Below are positions 1 through 7,565 of a stretch of DNA of 45,383 bases, piece after piece. The first letter of the stretch is position 1, and the number at the start of each line of letters is the position of its first letter. The stretch is from Candidatus Tantalella remota. Lineage in GTDB: Bacteria > Omnitrophota > Gorgyraeia > Tantalellales > Tantalellaceae. The notes under the pieces were generated by a model. It made no database searches, was not told the origin of the DNA, and was given only the letters and a program-made list of their open reading frames with translations. The translations under genes and the position numbers were made by a program. The stretch spans positions 1 through 45,383 of the forward strand of contig JAVCCB010000071.1 of the NCBI GenBank assembly GCA_030765685.1, written 5' to 3'.

Positions 1-51
1 ATATTCTATCCCCAGATGCTCTCTCCCCTGATGTACAAACATTATCTTCAT
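1..51 (-). CDS. 5' end of a probable B12-binding radical SAM protein (cut by left edge)
   Basis: Only the first 17 codons are inside the window, beginning MKIMFVHQGREHLGIEY and reading off the left edge. This opening is typical of cobalamin-binding radical SAM proteins, whose N-terminal Rossmann-like B12 domain often starts with K-I-hydrophobic-F-V-x-x-G-REHLGIEYL. An extended -10 element lies at 65-70 on the same strand, giving a very short leader with an AGG about ten bases before the ATG at 51. The family call rests on 17 residues, so it is a good guess and not a proof. Confidence 0.55.
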   Translation of the reverse strand, partial: MKIMFVHQGREHLGIEY

Positions 52-64
52 AAATTTAACCTAT

Positions 65-70
65 ATTATA
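65..70 (-). promoter_or_regulatory. Extended -10 element of the left-edge gene
   Basis: Minus-strand TGGTATAAT is an extended -10. The start of transcription would fall near 58, only about seven bases before the ATG at 51. No good -35 is visible, as expected for extended -10 promoters. Confidence 0.45.
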
Positions 71-129
71 CCATATAGGCACTTTTCATTAAGTCGCAGG
101 AACCGGGTGCGGCACTATCTCATTCATAC

Positions 130-158
130 TTGACGAAAAAGTGCGAATGAAATACAAT
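130..158 (+). promoter_or_regulatory. Promoter of tRNA-Leu(GAG)
   Basis: TTGACG at 130-135 and TACAAT at 153-158 are separated by 17 bases, a near-consensus housekeeping sigma promoter. Transcription would begin near 165, about 20 bases before the tRNA. Confidence 0.65.
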
Positions 159-185
159 AAATACTCCAAATATGCCTGATTTACT

Positions 186-272
186 GCGCGAGTGGCGGAA
201 CTGGCAGACGCACTAGCTTGAGGGGCTAGCGGGAGCAATCCTGTGCGAGTTCGAATCTCGCCTCGCGCACCA
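186..272 (+). tRNA. tRNA-Leu (anticodon GAG)
   Basis: Acceptor GCGCGAG (186-192) pairs with CTCGCGC (262-268), followed by A and an encoded CCA (270-272). The anticodon stem CTAGC/GCTAG (213-217, 225-229) closes a loop TTGAGGG whose anticodon at 220-222 is GAG, reading CUU/CUC. A long variable arm (about 230-244) and T arm GCGAG-TTCGAAT-CTCGC confirm a class II leucine tRNA. It has its own promoter and a terminator right after CCA. Its 3' end is copied further downstream at 427-437 and 808-818. Confidence 0.95.
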
Positions 273-274
273 TA

Positions 275-308
275 TAAAAACCCCTGTGTGAAAACACGGG
301 GGTTTTTA
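275..308 (+). terminator. Rho-independent terminator after tRNA-Leu(GAG)
   Basis: CCCCTGTGTG / CACGGGGG hairpin with loop GAAAA flanked by A5 and T5 tracts. It begins three bases after the CCA. Near-identical copies follow at 438-472 and 822-856. Confidence 0.85.
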
Positions 309-354
309 TGTGTCTGATAGCTTTTACCCTTTCTAATAAGATAAAAAACCTATC

Positions 355-472
355 GATGGCTTCGCCATCTTGCGCGAGTCGAGGATCCTTCGCCACTCTC
401 AAGCAGCTCGGGACTCGTTTTCTCGCCTCGCGCACCATATAAAAACCCCGTGTGAAAACACGGGGTTTTTTT
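355..472 (+). repeat. tRNA-like repeat unit 1 (Leu-type 5' and 3' ends) with terminator
   Basis: A hairpin GATGGC-TTC-GCCATC (355-369) is followed by a 66-base tRNA-like cassette at 372-437. It opens with GCGCGAG, the tRNA-Leu 5' acceptor strand, and closes with CTCGCGC-A-CCA, the 3' strand. The 45-odd bases between contain GGATCC and end in CTCGTTTTC, and are not D, anticodon or T arms. A copy of the tRNA-Leu terminator follows at 438-472. Function is unknown. It is not a decoding tRNA because no anticodon arm can be drawn. Confidence 0.75.
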
Positions 473-481
473 GTGTACAAT

Positions 482-641
482 AGCTTTTACGCCTTGCTGA
501 CAAAATAAAAACCTATCGATGGCTCCGCCATCTTGCGCGAGGTGAGGATCCTTCGCCCCTCTCAAGCAGCTCGGGGCTCGTTTTCCCTGCATCCCAACCA
601 TACAATAAAAAAACCGCCCAAAAGGCAGTTTTTTTATTGTA
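482..641 (+). repeat. tRNA-like repeat unit 2 (chimera: Leu-type 5', Gln-type 3')
   Basis: Same leader as unit 1 (TAGCTTTTAC, CTATCGATGGC). The cassette at 535-600 starts with the Leu acceptor GCGCGAG and shares the internal GGATCC...CTCAAGCAGCTCGG...GTTTTC block, but ends with CCCTGCATCCCAACCA, the 3' end of tRNA-Gln encoded at 7603. The terminator that follows (601-641, CCGCC/GGCAG with A7/T7 tracts) matches the one attached to the Gln-type copy at 7355-7400, not the Leu type. Confidence 0.75.
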
Positions 642-767
642 TGACGTTAAATCTTTCTACGCGTAATCCTCCCGAATGATTTAACAAAACCTTTACTCGT
701 CATCCGTTATAAAAACTTGTTTTCATAACTTTCTCCTCATAAATGTTTTTCTTGTGATGCATGGGAT
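620..767 (+). repeat. Left copy of a ~150-base inverted repeat (partner 7241-7385)
   Basis: The reverse complement of 7241-7385 aligns along most of this stretch. Shared blocks include CGTTAAATCTTTCT, GATTTAACAAAAC, TCGTCATC and TTTTCATAACTTTCTCCTCA. The two copies face each other across the 901-6642 gene block. Confidence 0.75.
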
Positions 768-856
768 TCTGCGCCCAGCTTGTCACGCTCGGGGCTTGTT
801 TTCTCGCCTCGCGCACCATATAAAAACCCCCGTGTAAAAACACGGGGGTTTTTTCT
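642..856 (+). repeat. tRNA-like repeat unit 3 (chimera: Gln-type 5', Leu-type 3') with leader and terminator
   Basis: The leader (about 642-755) is an inverted copy of 7248-7350. The cassette at 762-818 begins TGGGATT, close to the tRNA-Gln acceptor strand, and ends with the tRNA-Leu tail CTCGCGCACCA. A Leu-type terminator follows at 822-856. Units 2 and 3 together look like a Gln-type segment recombined into a Leu-type array at the shared GTTTTC block. Confidence 0.7.
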
Positions 857-864
857 TTGAATAT

Positions 865-893
865 TTTCCATTACCCCCGGATACTGGTATAAT
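865..893 (+). promoter_or_regulatory. Promoter abutting the start codon of the gene at 901
   Basis: Perfect extended -10 TGGTATAAT (885-893), with a weak -35 TTTCCA (865-870) at 17-base spacing. The predicted transcription start, around 900, coincides with the ATG at 901, so the mRNA would be leaderless. Confidence 0.6.
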
Positions 894-900
894 ACATTCA

Positions 901-1368
901 ATGGATACGTTTCGTTCACGAATCGCGGCATTTCTGTTTGTCTCGATAGCGCTCGCCCCGGCGGCCGTTCTCGCGCAGGGACCTCCCGCGTTACAATCTG
1001 CCGACTCCCAGAAGACTGACATCGAAGCCATCTGGCATATACTGGCGGTAAATCAGGAATTAATGACGTATCTGGACGACGTATACAAACAGTTCGGCGA
1101 CGGCTACCTTCTGCCGGGAGAAGCCCAGAAAAAGATCAACCTGATGACGCATGAATACAACAAGCTGGTGTCTCCCGTTCCCCAGGACGCTCAAAAACTG
1201 TACAAGCTCACTGTGAAACTTATGTCCCGCATGGAACATTATTTTATTTTCTTTAAAAAAATATTCCGGGAACATCCCGATATAGCCGCTAAAATAATAC
1301 AGGCAAGATACGAAGTTTCCTGGGAAATGGAAAAATTGAGAAGCATTTACGGATATCCCACTTATTGA
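901..1368 (+). CDS. Small secreted protein of unknown function
   Basis: A protein of 155 residues with a Sec signal peptide: basic start (D-T-F-R-S-R), hydrophobic core to about residue 22 and an A-V-L-A/QG cleavage site. The mature part (about 130 residues) is alpha-helical and charged, without cysteines or motifs I recognise, so it should be exported to the periplasm. The ATG at 901 is chosen because it gives the complete signal peptide, although no ribosome binding site fits between promoter and start. It is followed after 18 bases by another small secreted protein, so the two are probably co-transcribed. Confidence 0.65.
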   Translation: MDTFRSRIAAFLFVSIALAPAAVLAQGPPALQSADSQKTDIEAIWHILAVNQELMTYLDDVYKQFGDGYLLPGEAQKKINLMTHEYNKLVSPVPQDAQKLYKLTVKLMSRMEHYFIFFKKIFREHPDIAAKIIQARYEVSWEMEKLRSIYGYPTY

Positions 1369-1386
1369 TCAACCACCGAGGTAATC

Positions 1387-1818
1387 ATGAAGAAAATACT
1401 CATATTCGCGTTTTTGATCTCCCTAATAGTCCCTCTGGGGCATTGCCAGGAACAGCTAACAGTAGTCGGTTTTGACGGCACCCAATGGAACAGGTCCCTC
1501 TTGATTAAAGATACCGACACCCCGCCAATGAGGAAATCAAAAGAGGTTATAAGGAAATATTTCCTGCGCGGCATCTATGAAGGATATTTGATAGGGTTGA
1601 CGACGGCAGATCCGGACAATAAACAGTTCGAGAAATACTGGAATTATTATTACCACAAAGGTAGATACAAGGATATTGCCCTTGCCGTCGACCATTTCTA
1701 TTCGGACCCGAAAAACTTGAAGATCCCCGTCACCGAAGCTCTGCTGGTGATTAAAATGGATATCACCAACCCGCGAAGCACTTCTCCGAGGAAGGTTCTG
1801 AAGCAATTCCGCAGGTGA
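1387..1818 (+). CDS. Small secreted protein, Rap1a/Tai-like shape
   Basis: A protein of 143 residues with a signal peptide (MKKILIFAFLISLIVPLGHC), which could be cut before or after the Cys at position 20. The H before Cys makes a lipoprotein unlikely. The second half, with G-I-Y-E-G-Y near residue 60, then D-H-F-Y-S-D-P-K and I-P-V-T-E-A-L-L-V, resembles the fold pattern of Rap1a/Tai-type periplasmic proteins. That is a weak, pattern-level resemblance. A GAGG ribosome site lies six bases before the ATG. It sits behind the 901 gene and ends 27 bases from the convergent glycosyltransferase gene. Confidence 0.65.
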   Translation: MKKILIFAFLISLIVPLGHCQEQLTVVGFDGTQWNRSLLIKDTDTPPMRKSKEVIRKYFLRGIYEGYLIGLTTADPDNKQFEKYWNYYYHKGRYKDIALAVDHFYSDPKNLKIPVTEALLVIKMDITNPRSTSPRKVLKQFRR

Positions 1819-1845
1819 CAAGTCCATCGCCTGTAAATGTCATTC

Positions 1846-3636
1846 CTACATAAGGGACTTTACTTTTCTTTTGGCTTCATAAGCTTGCTGTTCTTCTCCC
1901 TGTTGTCTGTAAACTTCCGACATATAATAGTGTCTCGCTACCGCCTGGGGAAGCCTACTTTCCATGGGTTCCGACCAGTAATCAACCAAGGCCTGCCCCT
2001 CAAGCCCCTCTTTACCCCTGAACATCCTTTGCACCGAATCAAAATATCTGTTGGTCACTGTGCCAGAGGTATCGAAGGATTCATTGTACCCGTAAAAAGA
2101 CGTAGGTGCCTTAAACGTACGGTACATAACCAGATAATTAAAGCAGAATAAAACGGCAAACAATATGACCATGACCCTCCTTGTCATTTGCCTCCTGGTG
2201 CTAAGGAAAACGCCCAGAGCCATGAACATTGGCGGGTAAACAAGGTCGCAATTTCTCGTTATAGGCCATGGAGCGGTTATAAAAACTCCAAAACCTACCA
2301 GAAACCACACCGGAGAAACTAAAAATCTGGTTTTTCTGTCCTTGATAAGGCAGTAAAACAAAGCCGAAAGAACAGCGATGAAAATAATCGGGTTCATATA
2401 AAGTACCGCTTTTGTCCAGGACGCCAGAAACCCCATAAAATTTTTCGGATCGAGAAGAAAAACGTCGCTGCCATGGCTTATGATGAAGCTCCGGATAAAA
2501 CAGCCCCAGTTAAGATAATACCCGTACACCGCTACCGTTGCCGTTCCCAGGATCCAGCCCACGAGACATCCGGCAGTACCCCTCTCTACCCTGCCCCGGC
2601 ACCGATACAGGTCCGATATCAACAAGGCCAGTGGGAGAATCAACGTTTTCTGGTTTATCCATGCAGCTATAAAACCCAGAATAAAGAGCCATAAAATGTT
2701 CTTCCTTACATGAGTGCAAACATAATAGATAGCCATTAACGCAAACAATATGGCGGCCGTGTAATGCGCGTAAGATAGCCTCACGACCATCTCTGGCCCC
2801 AGGAACATCGCCGCCGCGAACGATCCGAGGAAGACCGATCCTGTACGTTTCCTGACAGCCTCAAACAGCATGACCAGCAGAAAACTCCCGAGTAACACAT
2901 GAGGTATTCTTGCCGCAAAAATAAGTTTCGGATATCTTGAAAAGATTATTTCCGCGCGCGGTTCAGATAACTCGGAGATCTCCGGCCACAGCTCCCAGAC
3001 GCGTTCCGAAGGACAGCTTTTTTCTATCTCCTTCGCGCTTAAATATACCTCTTTTGTTTTGTCTGCTTGCCCGGATAAAAAAACTGTAGTTGCACTTAAA
3101 AGAAGTGGGCCGGCGGGATGATCTATCACGTAAGGCACCCGGGAAAAATCCTTGTAGGGTTTAAGTTCTTTTACTATCCCGTATGCTGGCGCTATAAAAT
3201 GTATATCACCGTCGTATACCAGCGGAATCTTTGCCGAGATCGTTCCAATAAGCAGCAACGCCGCGGCAAACACCATTAGCTGATACTTGTCAAGAACTGC
3301 CCTATTGACTTTTTTTAAGAATAACAGGCCCGCGTTAGAGAAAACAAAAAGACCGGCAGCAAAAAAGACACTGTTCAGCTCTGCTCCCGAGACCTTAAAA
3401 ATGACCAGCCCTGTCAGTACGGTAAAAACCGTTATAAGGAAAGCTGCGAGCCCCTTGATGATGTTATCGCTTTTTCCCGGGAGAAAGCGCAGTGCCCACC
3501 CTAGTCCCGGGACAAAAGTCACTATCATTCCCGCGGTTACAACCCTCAGGCCGGACAGGCCAAACAGCGCTGATATAAAGAACAAAAGAAAAACCGTGTT
3601 TATAAACAGTACTAATGCCAGCTTAGGGCGGTCCAT
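1846..3636 (-). CDS. Polytopic membrane glycosyltransferase (GT-C/ArnT-PMT type)
   Basis: A protein of 596 residues with about a dozen predicted membrane segments. It probably transfers a sugar from a polyprenyl-phosphate donor outside the inner membrane. Supporting marks are an acidic first-loop motif (V-Y-D-G-D-I-H) after the second or third membrane helix, F-A-A-R-I-P-H-V-L-L-G before the next, and a long C-terminal soluble tail, the usual plan of GT-C enzymes. The start at 3636 is preferred over an upstream ATG at 3789 because GGAGG (3641-3645) lies four bases before it. The extra 51 residues would also run through the promoter region. Acceptor and donor cannot be told from sequence. Confidence 0.7.
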   Translation of the reverse strand: MDRPKLALVLFINTVFLLFFISALFGLSGLRVVTAGMIVTFVPGLGWALRFLPGKSDNIIKGLAAFLITVFTVLTGLVIFKVSGAELNSVFFAAGLFVFSNAGLLFLKKVNRAVLDKYQLMVFAAALLLIGTISAKIPLVYDGDIHFIAPAYGIVKELKPYKDFSRVPYVIDHPAGPLLLSATTVFLSGQADKTKEVYLSAKEIEKSCPSERVWELWPEISELSEPRAEIIFSRYPKLIFAARIPHVLLGSFLLVMLFEAVRKRTGSVFLGSFAAAMFLGPEMVVRLSYAHYTAAILFALMAIYYVCTHVRKNILWLFILGFIAAWINQKTLILPLALLISDLYRCRGRVERGTAGCLVGWILGTATVAVYGYYLNWGCFIRSFIISHGSDVFLLDPKNFMGFLASWTKAVLYMNPIIFIAVLSALFYCLIKDRKTRFLVSPVWFLVGFGVFITAPWPITRNCDLVYPPMFMALGVFLSTRRQMTRRVMVILFAVLFCFNYLVMYRTFKAPTSFYGYNESFDTSGTVTNRYFDSVQRMFRGKEGLEGQALVDYWSEPMESRLPQAVARHYYMSEVYRQQGEEQQAYEAKRKVKSLM

Positions 3637-3708
3637 TGATCCTCCGTATATGATCCAGCTTACATTGACGATAAACAAACTTTTTACCGCTCCCGATCCT
3701 ATTATTAA

Positions 3709-3737
3709 AGTATATAACATATGACCACATCGGTAAA
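3709..3737 (-). promoter_or_regulatory. Promoter of the glycosyltransferase gene
   Basis: Minus-strand TTTACC (3732-3737) and TATACT (3709-3714) with a 17-base spacer. Transcription would start near 3702, leaving a leader of about 65 bases. Confidence 0.5.
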
Positions 3738-3762
3738 CTTCCTTTTGACCCCAAAATTCGGA

Positions 3763-3792
3763 TTGACCCTCTTTGCCCGTATGTGTCATAAT
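3763..3792 (+). promoter_or_regulatory. Promoter of the FAD oxidoreductase gene
   Basis: TTGACC (3763-3768) and CATAAT (3787-3792), 18 bases apart. Transcription would start near 3799, just upstream of the GAGGGGG ribosome site at 3807-3813. Confidence 0.5.
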
Positions 3793-3815
3793 GTTGTTGT
3801 CCTACAGAGGGGGAC

Positions 3816-5150
3816 ATGGATAATCCCGTAAATGATCTTATTATGTCTAAAACTTCACGCCCTAAACAAAAAAACGTAGCGGTTCTTGGCGGCGGGCTGT
3901 GCGGCCTAGCTGCCGGAGCTCACCTCGCCTCGCGCGGATTTCAAGTGACCCTCTTCGAGCGGAACGATCATTTGGGTGGAGTAGCCGCCAATTTCAAGCT
4001 TGATGACGGACGCATAATACCACGGTCATACCACCATATACTAAAAACTGATATCGCTACGATAAATATCTTAAAGAGCCTGGGGCTGTTTGAGAAAGTC
4101 ACCTGGAAAAAAATAAACATAAAATTGTCGGTCGAAGGACAACTCCTTGATTTCTCGGATCCCTTGGACCTCCTTGCTTACCGGGGACTTCCCCTTTTGA
4201 GTAAATTGAAAATGTCCTTAATGATCAGCCGCATACTTCTGCGTGATCACTGGGAGGACCTTGAAGGGAAATCGGTTGAGGACCTTCTGCTCGAGTGGGG
4301 CGATGCCCGCGTTTATCACAAACTAATACATCCCCTTATAGACATGAAGTTCGGGATAGACCCGTCCCGAATAAGCGCCCCCTGGCTCGCTATCAGGCTG
4401 CATGCGGGTGAACCGATAACTTCTTACGGTTATATTCCCGATACAAGCTGGACAGAAGAGGTAATAACGGCACTTTCCAGGGTGATACTTGAAAACGACG
4501 GCAGGATCTTTCTCGAAAAAGGCGTCCGTCGGATAGTCATCGAGAATAATAAGGTCGCCCACATAAGTACCGGTGAAGAGGACTATGAATTTGATCACTA
4601 TGTTTCGACCTTGCCCCCGGGAGACTTCATGTCCATTCTGGAAAATGCTCCCGCGAACTCCCCTCTTGTGGATACTGTAGCTAAAGTACAGTATGTTTCA
4701 AGCTATAATATGATAGCGGCTTCCTCAAGCGAACCATTTGAGGATTACTGGACGATAGCTCACACCCCTAGAAAACATTTCGGGGCCTGTTTCACTCTCA
4801 ACAAGCTCAACCCGGATCTGGCCACGGAAAAAGATAAAAGTGTCATGAATTTCTTCACATATGTACCATATAACGATTTCCGGCTATCTGACGAGGATTA
4901 TGCGGAGACCTGTCGGTCCGATCTTTCCAAAATGGTAGGCAAAAAAATAGATTTCACCTGGACAAAAGTGTTCAAGTTCGCCTCTACCGTGCCTATATTT
5001 TATAAAGATTACGTCAATCCCGAAACACGCATTTTCTCGAACCTTTATCTGGCCGGGATATATAAAACGTGCCCTTTCCTTTCTTCTTCTGGCACAGCCA
5101 TGGAAAGCGGCATCCAGGCGGCCAACGCTATAGGAGAAGATAATGATTAA
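3816..5150 (+). CDS. FAD-dependent oxidoreductase, protoporphyrinogen oxidase/UDP-galactopyranose mutase-like
   Basis: A protein of 444 residues. The N-terminal dinucleotide-binding fold shows V-L-G-G-G-L-C-G (23-30), an acidic E at the end of the second strand (L-F-E-R) and the flavin motif L-G-G (53-55). The C-terminal NLYLAGIYKT and AMESGIQAANAI form the second FAD contact of the amine-oxidase superfamily. Members act on cell-envelope sugars, carotenoids or porphyrins, and this sequence does not reveal which. The neighbouring glycosyltransferase and radical SAM gene favour envelope or lipid modification. Start chosen by the strong GAGGGGG site three bases upstream. Confidence 0.75.
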   Translation: MDNPVNDLIMSKTSRPKQKNVAVLGGGLCGLAAGAHLASRGFQVTLFERNDHLGGVAANFKLDDGRIIPRSYHHILKTDIATINILKSLGLFEKVTWKKINIKLSVEGQLLDFSDPLDLLAYRGLPLLSKLKMSLMISRILLRDHWEDLEGKSVEDLLLEWGDARVYHKLIHPLIDMKFGIDPSRISAPWLAIRLHAGEPITSYGYIPDTSWTEEVITALSRVILENDGRIFLEKGVRRIVIENNKVAHISTGEEDYEFDHYVSTLPPGDFMSILENAPANSPLVDTVAKVQYVSSYNMIAASSSEPFEDYWTIAHTPRKHFGACFTLNKLNPDLATEKDKSVMNFFTYVPYNDFRLSDEDYAETCRSDLSKMVGKKIDFTWTKVFKFASTVPIFYKDYVNPETRIFSNLYLAGIYKTCPFLSSSGTAMESGIQAANAIGEDND

Positions 5151-5197
5151 AATCTTTCTCCCCTTTACGCCACAACTCCCCTTACAAAGTGCATGCC

Positions 5198-6642
5198 ATG
5201 AAACGACTTAAGATACTTTTCCAGGAACCCTTTATTCCGCGGCAAGTTATTTACGGCAAATTTGCGGCGGGAACAGGCAACAACACCTTTCCTTTCGGGG
5301 TCGCGAGCATAGCTTCTTACATCAACGAACGGGGTTTTCCCCCGGAGTACATAGACCCGAACATCGCGGGCTTAAGCGAAAATGAATATGCGTCCTTTCT
5401 GCAGCAAAAACGTTTCAACGTCATAGCGATGAGTTCGACCACTCTTGAAATAGATTATGTCATCAAGACTTTCGAACTGATAAAACGTGTGCTTCCAGGG
5501 GTCGTTACCGTTCTGGGGGAGTGCACGCCACTCTGCTACCGGAGGAAATACTCGGAAAAAGCGATTCCATAGACTACGTGGTCACAGGAGAAGGAGAAAA
5601 GATATTTTTAAGAATGCTGGAGTATCTACATGCGGACGAAATCGTAAAAATAAAACATATCCCGGGCGTAGCTTTTCAAGAGGGTCGCCGTACTGTCGTT
5701 AACCCCTACGACAACTCGTATCGTCTTTCCGAAACAGAACTTCCCATCCCCCTCTTTGAGATCTTTCCCATGAAGAAATATGTAGCACAGGCCACTTATT
5801 CTAAAGTTTTCCCAACTTTCAGCACCATAGCATCCAGGGGCTGTCCATATAATTGTGCCTTTTGTGAAGCTAATATCACAACCGGCAAAAACGTCAGGTA
5901 TACACCTGTGCCGCGTATCATCCGTGAAATCAGGGAACTTAAAGAACATTATGGAGCCCGGGGAATAATGTTCCTCGATTCGACTTTTACACTGGATGCC
6001 AAATGGGTCAGGGATTTCTGTACCGCCTATATCGATTCTGGACTAAACCTTCCCTGGGCCTGCAACAGCAGAGTGGACACGGTCGACGAAGACCTCCTAA
6101 CCCTGATGAAAAAAGCCGGGGCCTGGAGCGTTCTTTTCGGGTTAGAATCCGCCAACCAGAGGTCTCTGGACCTCATAGGCAAAGAAACGACTGTGGAACA
6201 GAACCGTTCGGCTGTCCGTCTGGCACTGAAACTGGGCTTTTACGTATACACCAGCTACATACTGGGTCTGCCCGGGGAGAACGAAAAAGACGTCATGAAC
6301 ACTATCCGTTTTGCCCGTTCTCTGGGAAATCATCTCTGCATTTTTTATCTGCCGGTCCCTTTCCCTAAAACCCGGCTCGAACTCATGGCGAAAAAAGAAG
6401 GCGGACTCAGTGCAAATATCCGTAACACAGATTACAACCAGTGGGATTATTCAAATCCCGTATATATCAACCCCCGTATCGGAAATAAAAAAATGCAATC
6501 GCTTCTTAAGCAGGCTTTTCTGGACTTTTATACAAACCCCGTCGTTATTATGAGGAACCTAAAAGAACTCCTGCTCCTACGCCAAAGCCCATATAAATTC
6601 TGGCTGGGTCTGCGCGGACTGCACGGCCTTTTCAGGCGCTGA
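5198..6642 (+). pseudogene. B12-binding radical SAM protein, interrupted by a one-base frameshift
   Basis: Two overlapping frames encode one protein of about 480 residues. The first (to about 5519) is the N-terminal B12-binding half, with P-F-G-V-A-S-I-A-S-Y-I and V-I-A-M-S-S-T-T. The second carries the rest of the B12 domain (G-V-H-A-T-L-L-P, Y-V-V-T-G-E-G-E), the radical SAM cysteines C-P-Y-N-C-A-F-C (5842-5865) and conserved downstream blocks such as F-G-L-E-S and G-L-P-G-E. The break lies in the G run 5515-5519. One extra G restores V-L-G-G-V-H-A-T, the family norm. Nothing else is damaged, so this may be a recent mutation or an assembly error. Start codon 5198 lacks a clear ribosome site; GTG at 5189 is an alternative. 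Confidence 0.75.
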
Positions 6643-7009
6643 TGCATATATGCCCCTAACCATACAAGCTGGTTTGCCCCCCCCATTTATAACCTGATTA
6701 CTTTCTGTGAAGTTAACGAACACAATACCAGGAACTAACCTCACAAATTTAGTTTGCGTCGTCGCGTCGCTCCTCGCAACGACACCTGGTTAGTTTCTGC
6801 CAGGTTGGAAAAGCAGGTCTTGGGTCTTGGGTGTTGGCTCTTGGGTTTCCGCCAGGTTAACTTGGGGATGTTGAGAATCGAAAATCGAGAATAGACCTCA
6901 GGGACACCGTGTTATGCCTGACTACTACACTAACAGGGGCCTCGAGCATGCCGGCGCAGCCGGCAGCGGAGCGAACACAAGGAGCAGCCGGAGACTGCGA
7001 CGAAGAATC
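6643..7009. other. Gene-free stretch with degenerate repeats
   Basis: No credible gene. It holds 7-base-period repeats at 6816-6847 (GTCTTGG-type) and 6873-6894 (GAGAATC-type), and a stretch at 6762-6785 resembling the dispersed GTCATTGCGA family. The sequence then grades into degenerate tRNA-like repeats. Short open frames here have repeat-derived, low-complexity translations. Confidence 0.6.
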
Positions 7010-7168
7010 CCCGGCAGGGAAAACCAGCCCCGAGCCACATGCGAGGGGCGCAGGATGATCTCCGGCATCCCAAAAAAACATTTATGAGGAAAAAGTTATG
7101 CCAAAGATTCCCCATGCAGGGATAACCAGGCGCGAGCTACATGCGAGCGATTGGGAACCCCGAATCAC
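7010..7168 (-). repeat. Two degenerate Gln-type tRNA-like repeat units
   Basis: Two tandem minus-strand units at about 7010-7071 and 7113-7168. They share the pattern GGGATGCCGG, GATC, GCGCCCCTCGCATG, CTCGGG and TTTTCCCTG with the better copies at 7194-7247 and 7398-7459. The CATCCC acceptor strand is clear at 7065-7070. The tRNA 3' tails and terminators have decayed. Confidence 0.6.
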
Positions 7169-7193
7169 AACTGGATTTTACGAGGCTTTTCAA

Positions 7194-7247
7194 GATGCAG
7201 GGAAAACGCGGCCGAACCATGTGAGGGCGCGGATCCCCGGCATCCCA
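7194..7247 (-). repeat. Gln-type tRNA-like repeat unit, decayed 3' tail
   Basis: Minus strand: TGGGATG (7247-7241) opens the unit, then GGGGATCC, GCGCCCTCACATGG, TTCGGCCGCGTTTTC and a degenerate GCATC tail near 7194. It is preceded by the hairpin GTTATGAAAAC/GTTTTCATAAC (about 7270-7293). Confidence 0.65.
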
Positions 7248-7385
7248 TAAAAACATTTATGAGGAGAAAGTTATGAAAACTTTGTTTTCATAACTGATGA
7301 CGATTAAATGTTTTGTTAAATCTCCGTTTGGACAACGCGGAGAAAGATTTAACGCCATATAATAAAAAACCGCCCAAAAAGGCGG
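7241..7385 (-). repeat. Right copy of the ~150-base inverted repeat (partner 620-767)
   Basis: Reads on the minus strand as the same sequence found in plus orientation at 620-767, including the terminator flank, GTTAAATC/GATTTAAC arms and the TAACTTTCTCCTCATAAATG block. Differences between the copies are scattered, so the pair is old or gene-converted. Confidence 0.75.
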
Positions 7386-7459
7386 TTTTTTATTATATGG
7401 TTGGGATGCAGGGAAAACGCGGGCGAACCACGTAAGAGCGCAGGATCCCCGGCATCACA
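7355..7459 (-). repeat. Gln-type tRNA-like repeat unit with CCA tail and terminator
   Basis: Minus strand: a slightly altered 5' acceptor TGTGATG (7459-7453), GGGGATCCTGCGCTC, GTGGTTCGCCCGCGTTTTC, then the exact tRNA-Gln 3' end CCCTGCATCCCAACCA ending at 7398. A terminator hairpin (7355-7400) with CCGCC/GGCGG and T6 follows. The hairpin just 3' of it in the array, TTCCATAAAAC/GTTTTAATGGAA (7480-7505), keeps its pairing while differing in sequence from its counterpart at 7270-7293. Confidence 0.7.
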
Positions 7460-7524
7460 ATACATTTGTGAGGAAAAGGTTCCATAAAACACAGTTTTAA
7501 TGGAAGATTTGACGAACAAATGTC

Positions 7525-7565
7525 CTTATCGATTGCCGCCATTCTTTCCTGAGGCAATCGATAAG
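7525..7565. repeat. Perfect 13-bp inverted repeat between terminators
   Basis: CTTATCGATTGCC (7525-7537) and GGCAATCGATAAG (7553-7565) pair perfectly around a 15-base loop. It lies directly downstream of the tRNA-Gln terminator. Confidence 0.7.

Noticed and set aside
226..601. Short open frames across the plus-strand tRNA-like array
   Set aside because: They repeat with the array, read through tRNA and terminator hairpins and have no ribosome sites; the DNA is explained by the repeats.
372..818. Extra functional tRNA genes
   Set aside because: Acceptor strands and CCA are present, but anticodon and D arms cannot be formed.
275..860. CRISPR array
   Set aside because: Units are longer than CRISPR repeats, contain terminators and tRNA ends, spacers are also similar, and no cas gene is near.
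5143..5211. Small frame starting M-I-K-I-F-L-P-F just after the FAD gene
   Set aside because: Only about 22 codons, ends within the start of the radical SAM gene, not supported by similarity.
6857..7115. Two overlapping minus-strand frames of 61-74 codons
   Set aside because: Low-complexity translations coded by degenerate repeat units, no start signals, no family resemblance.
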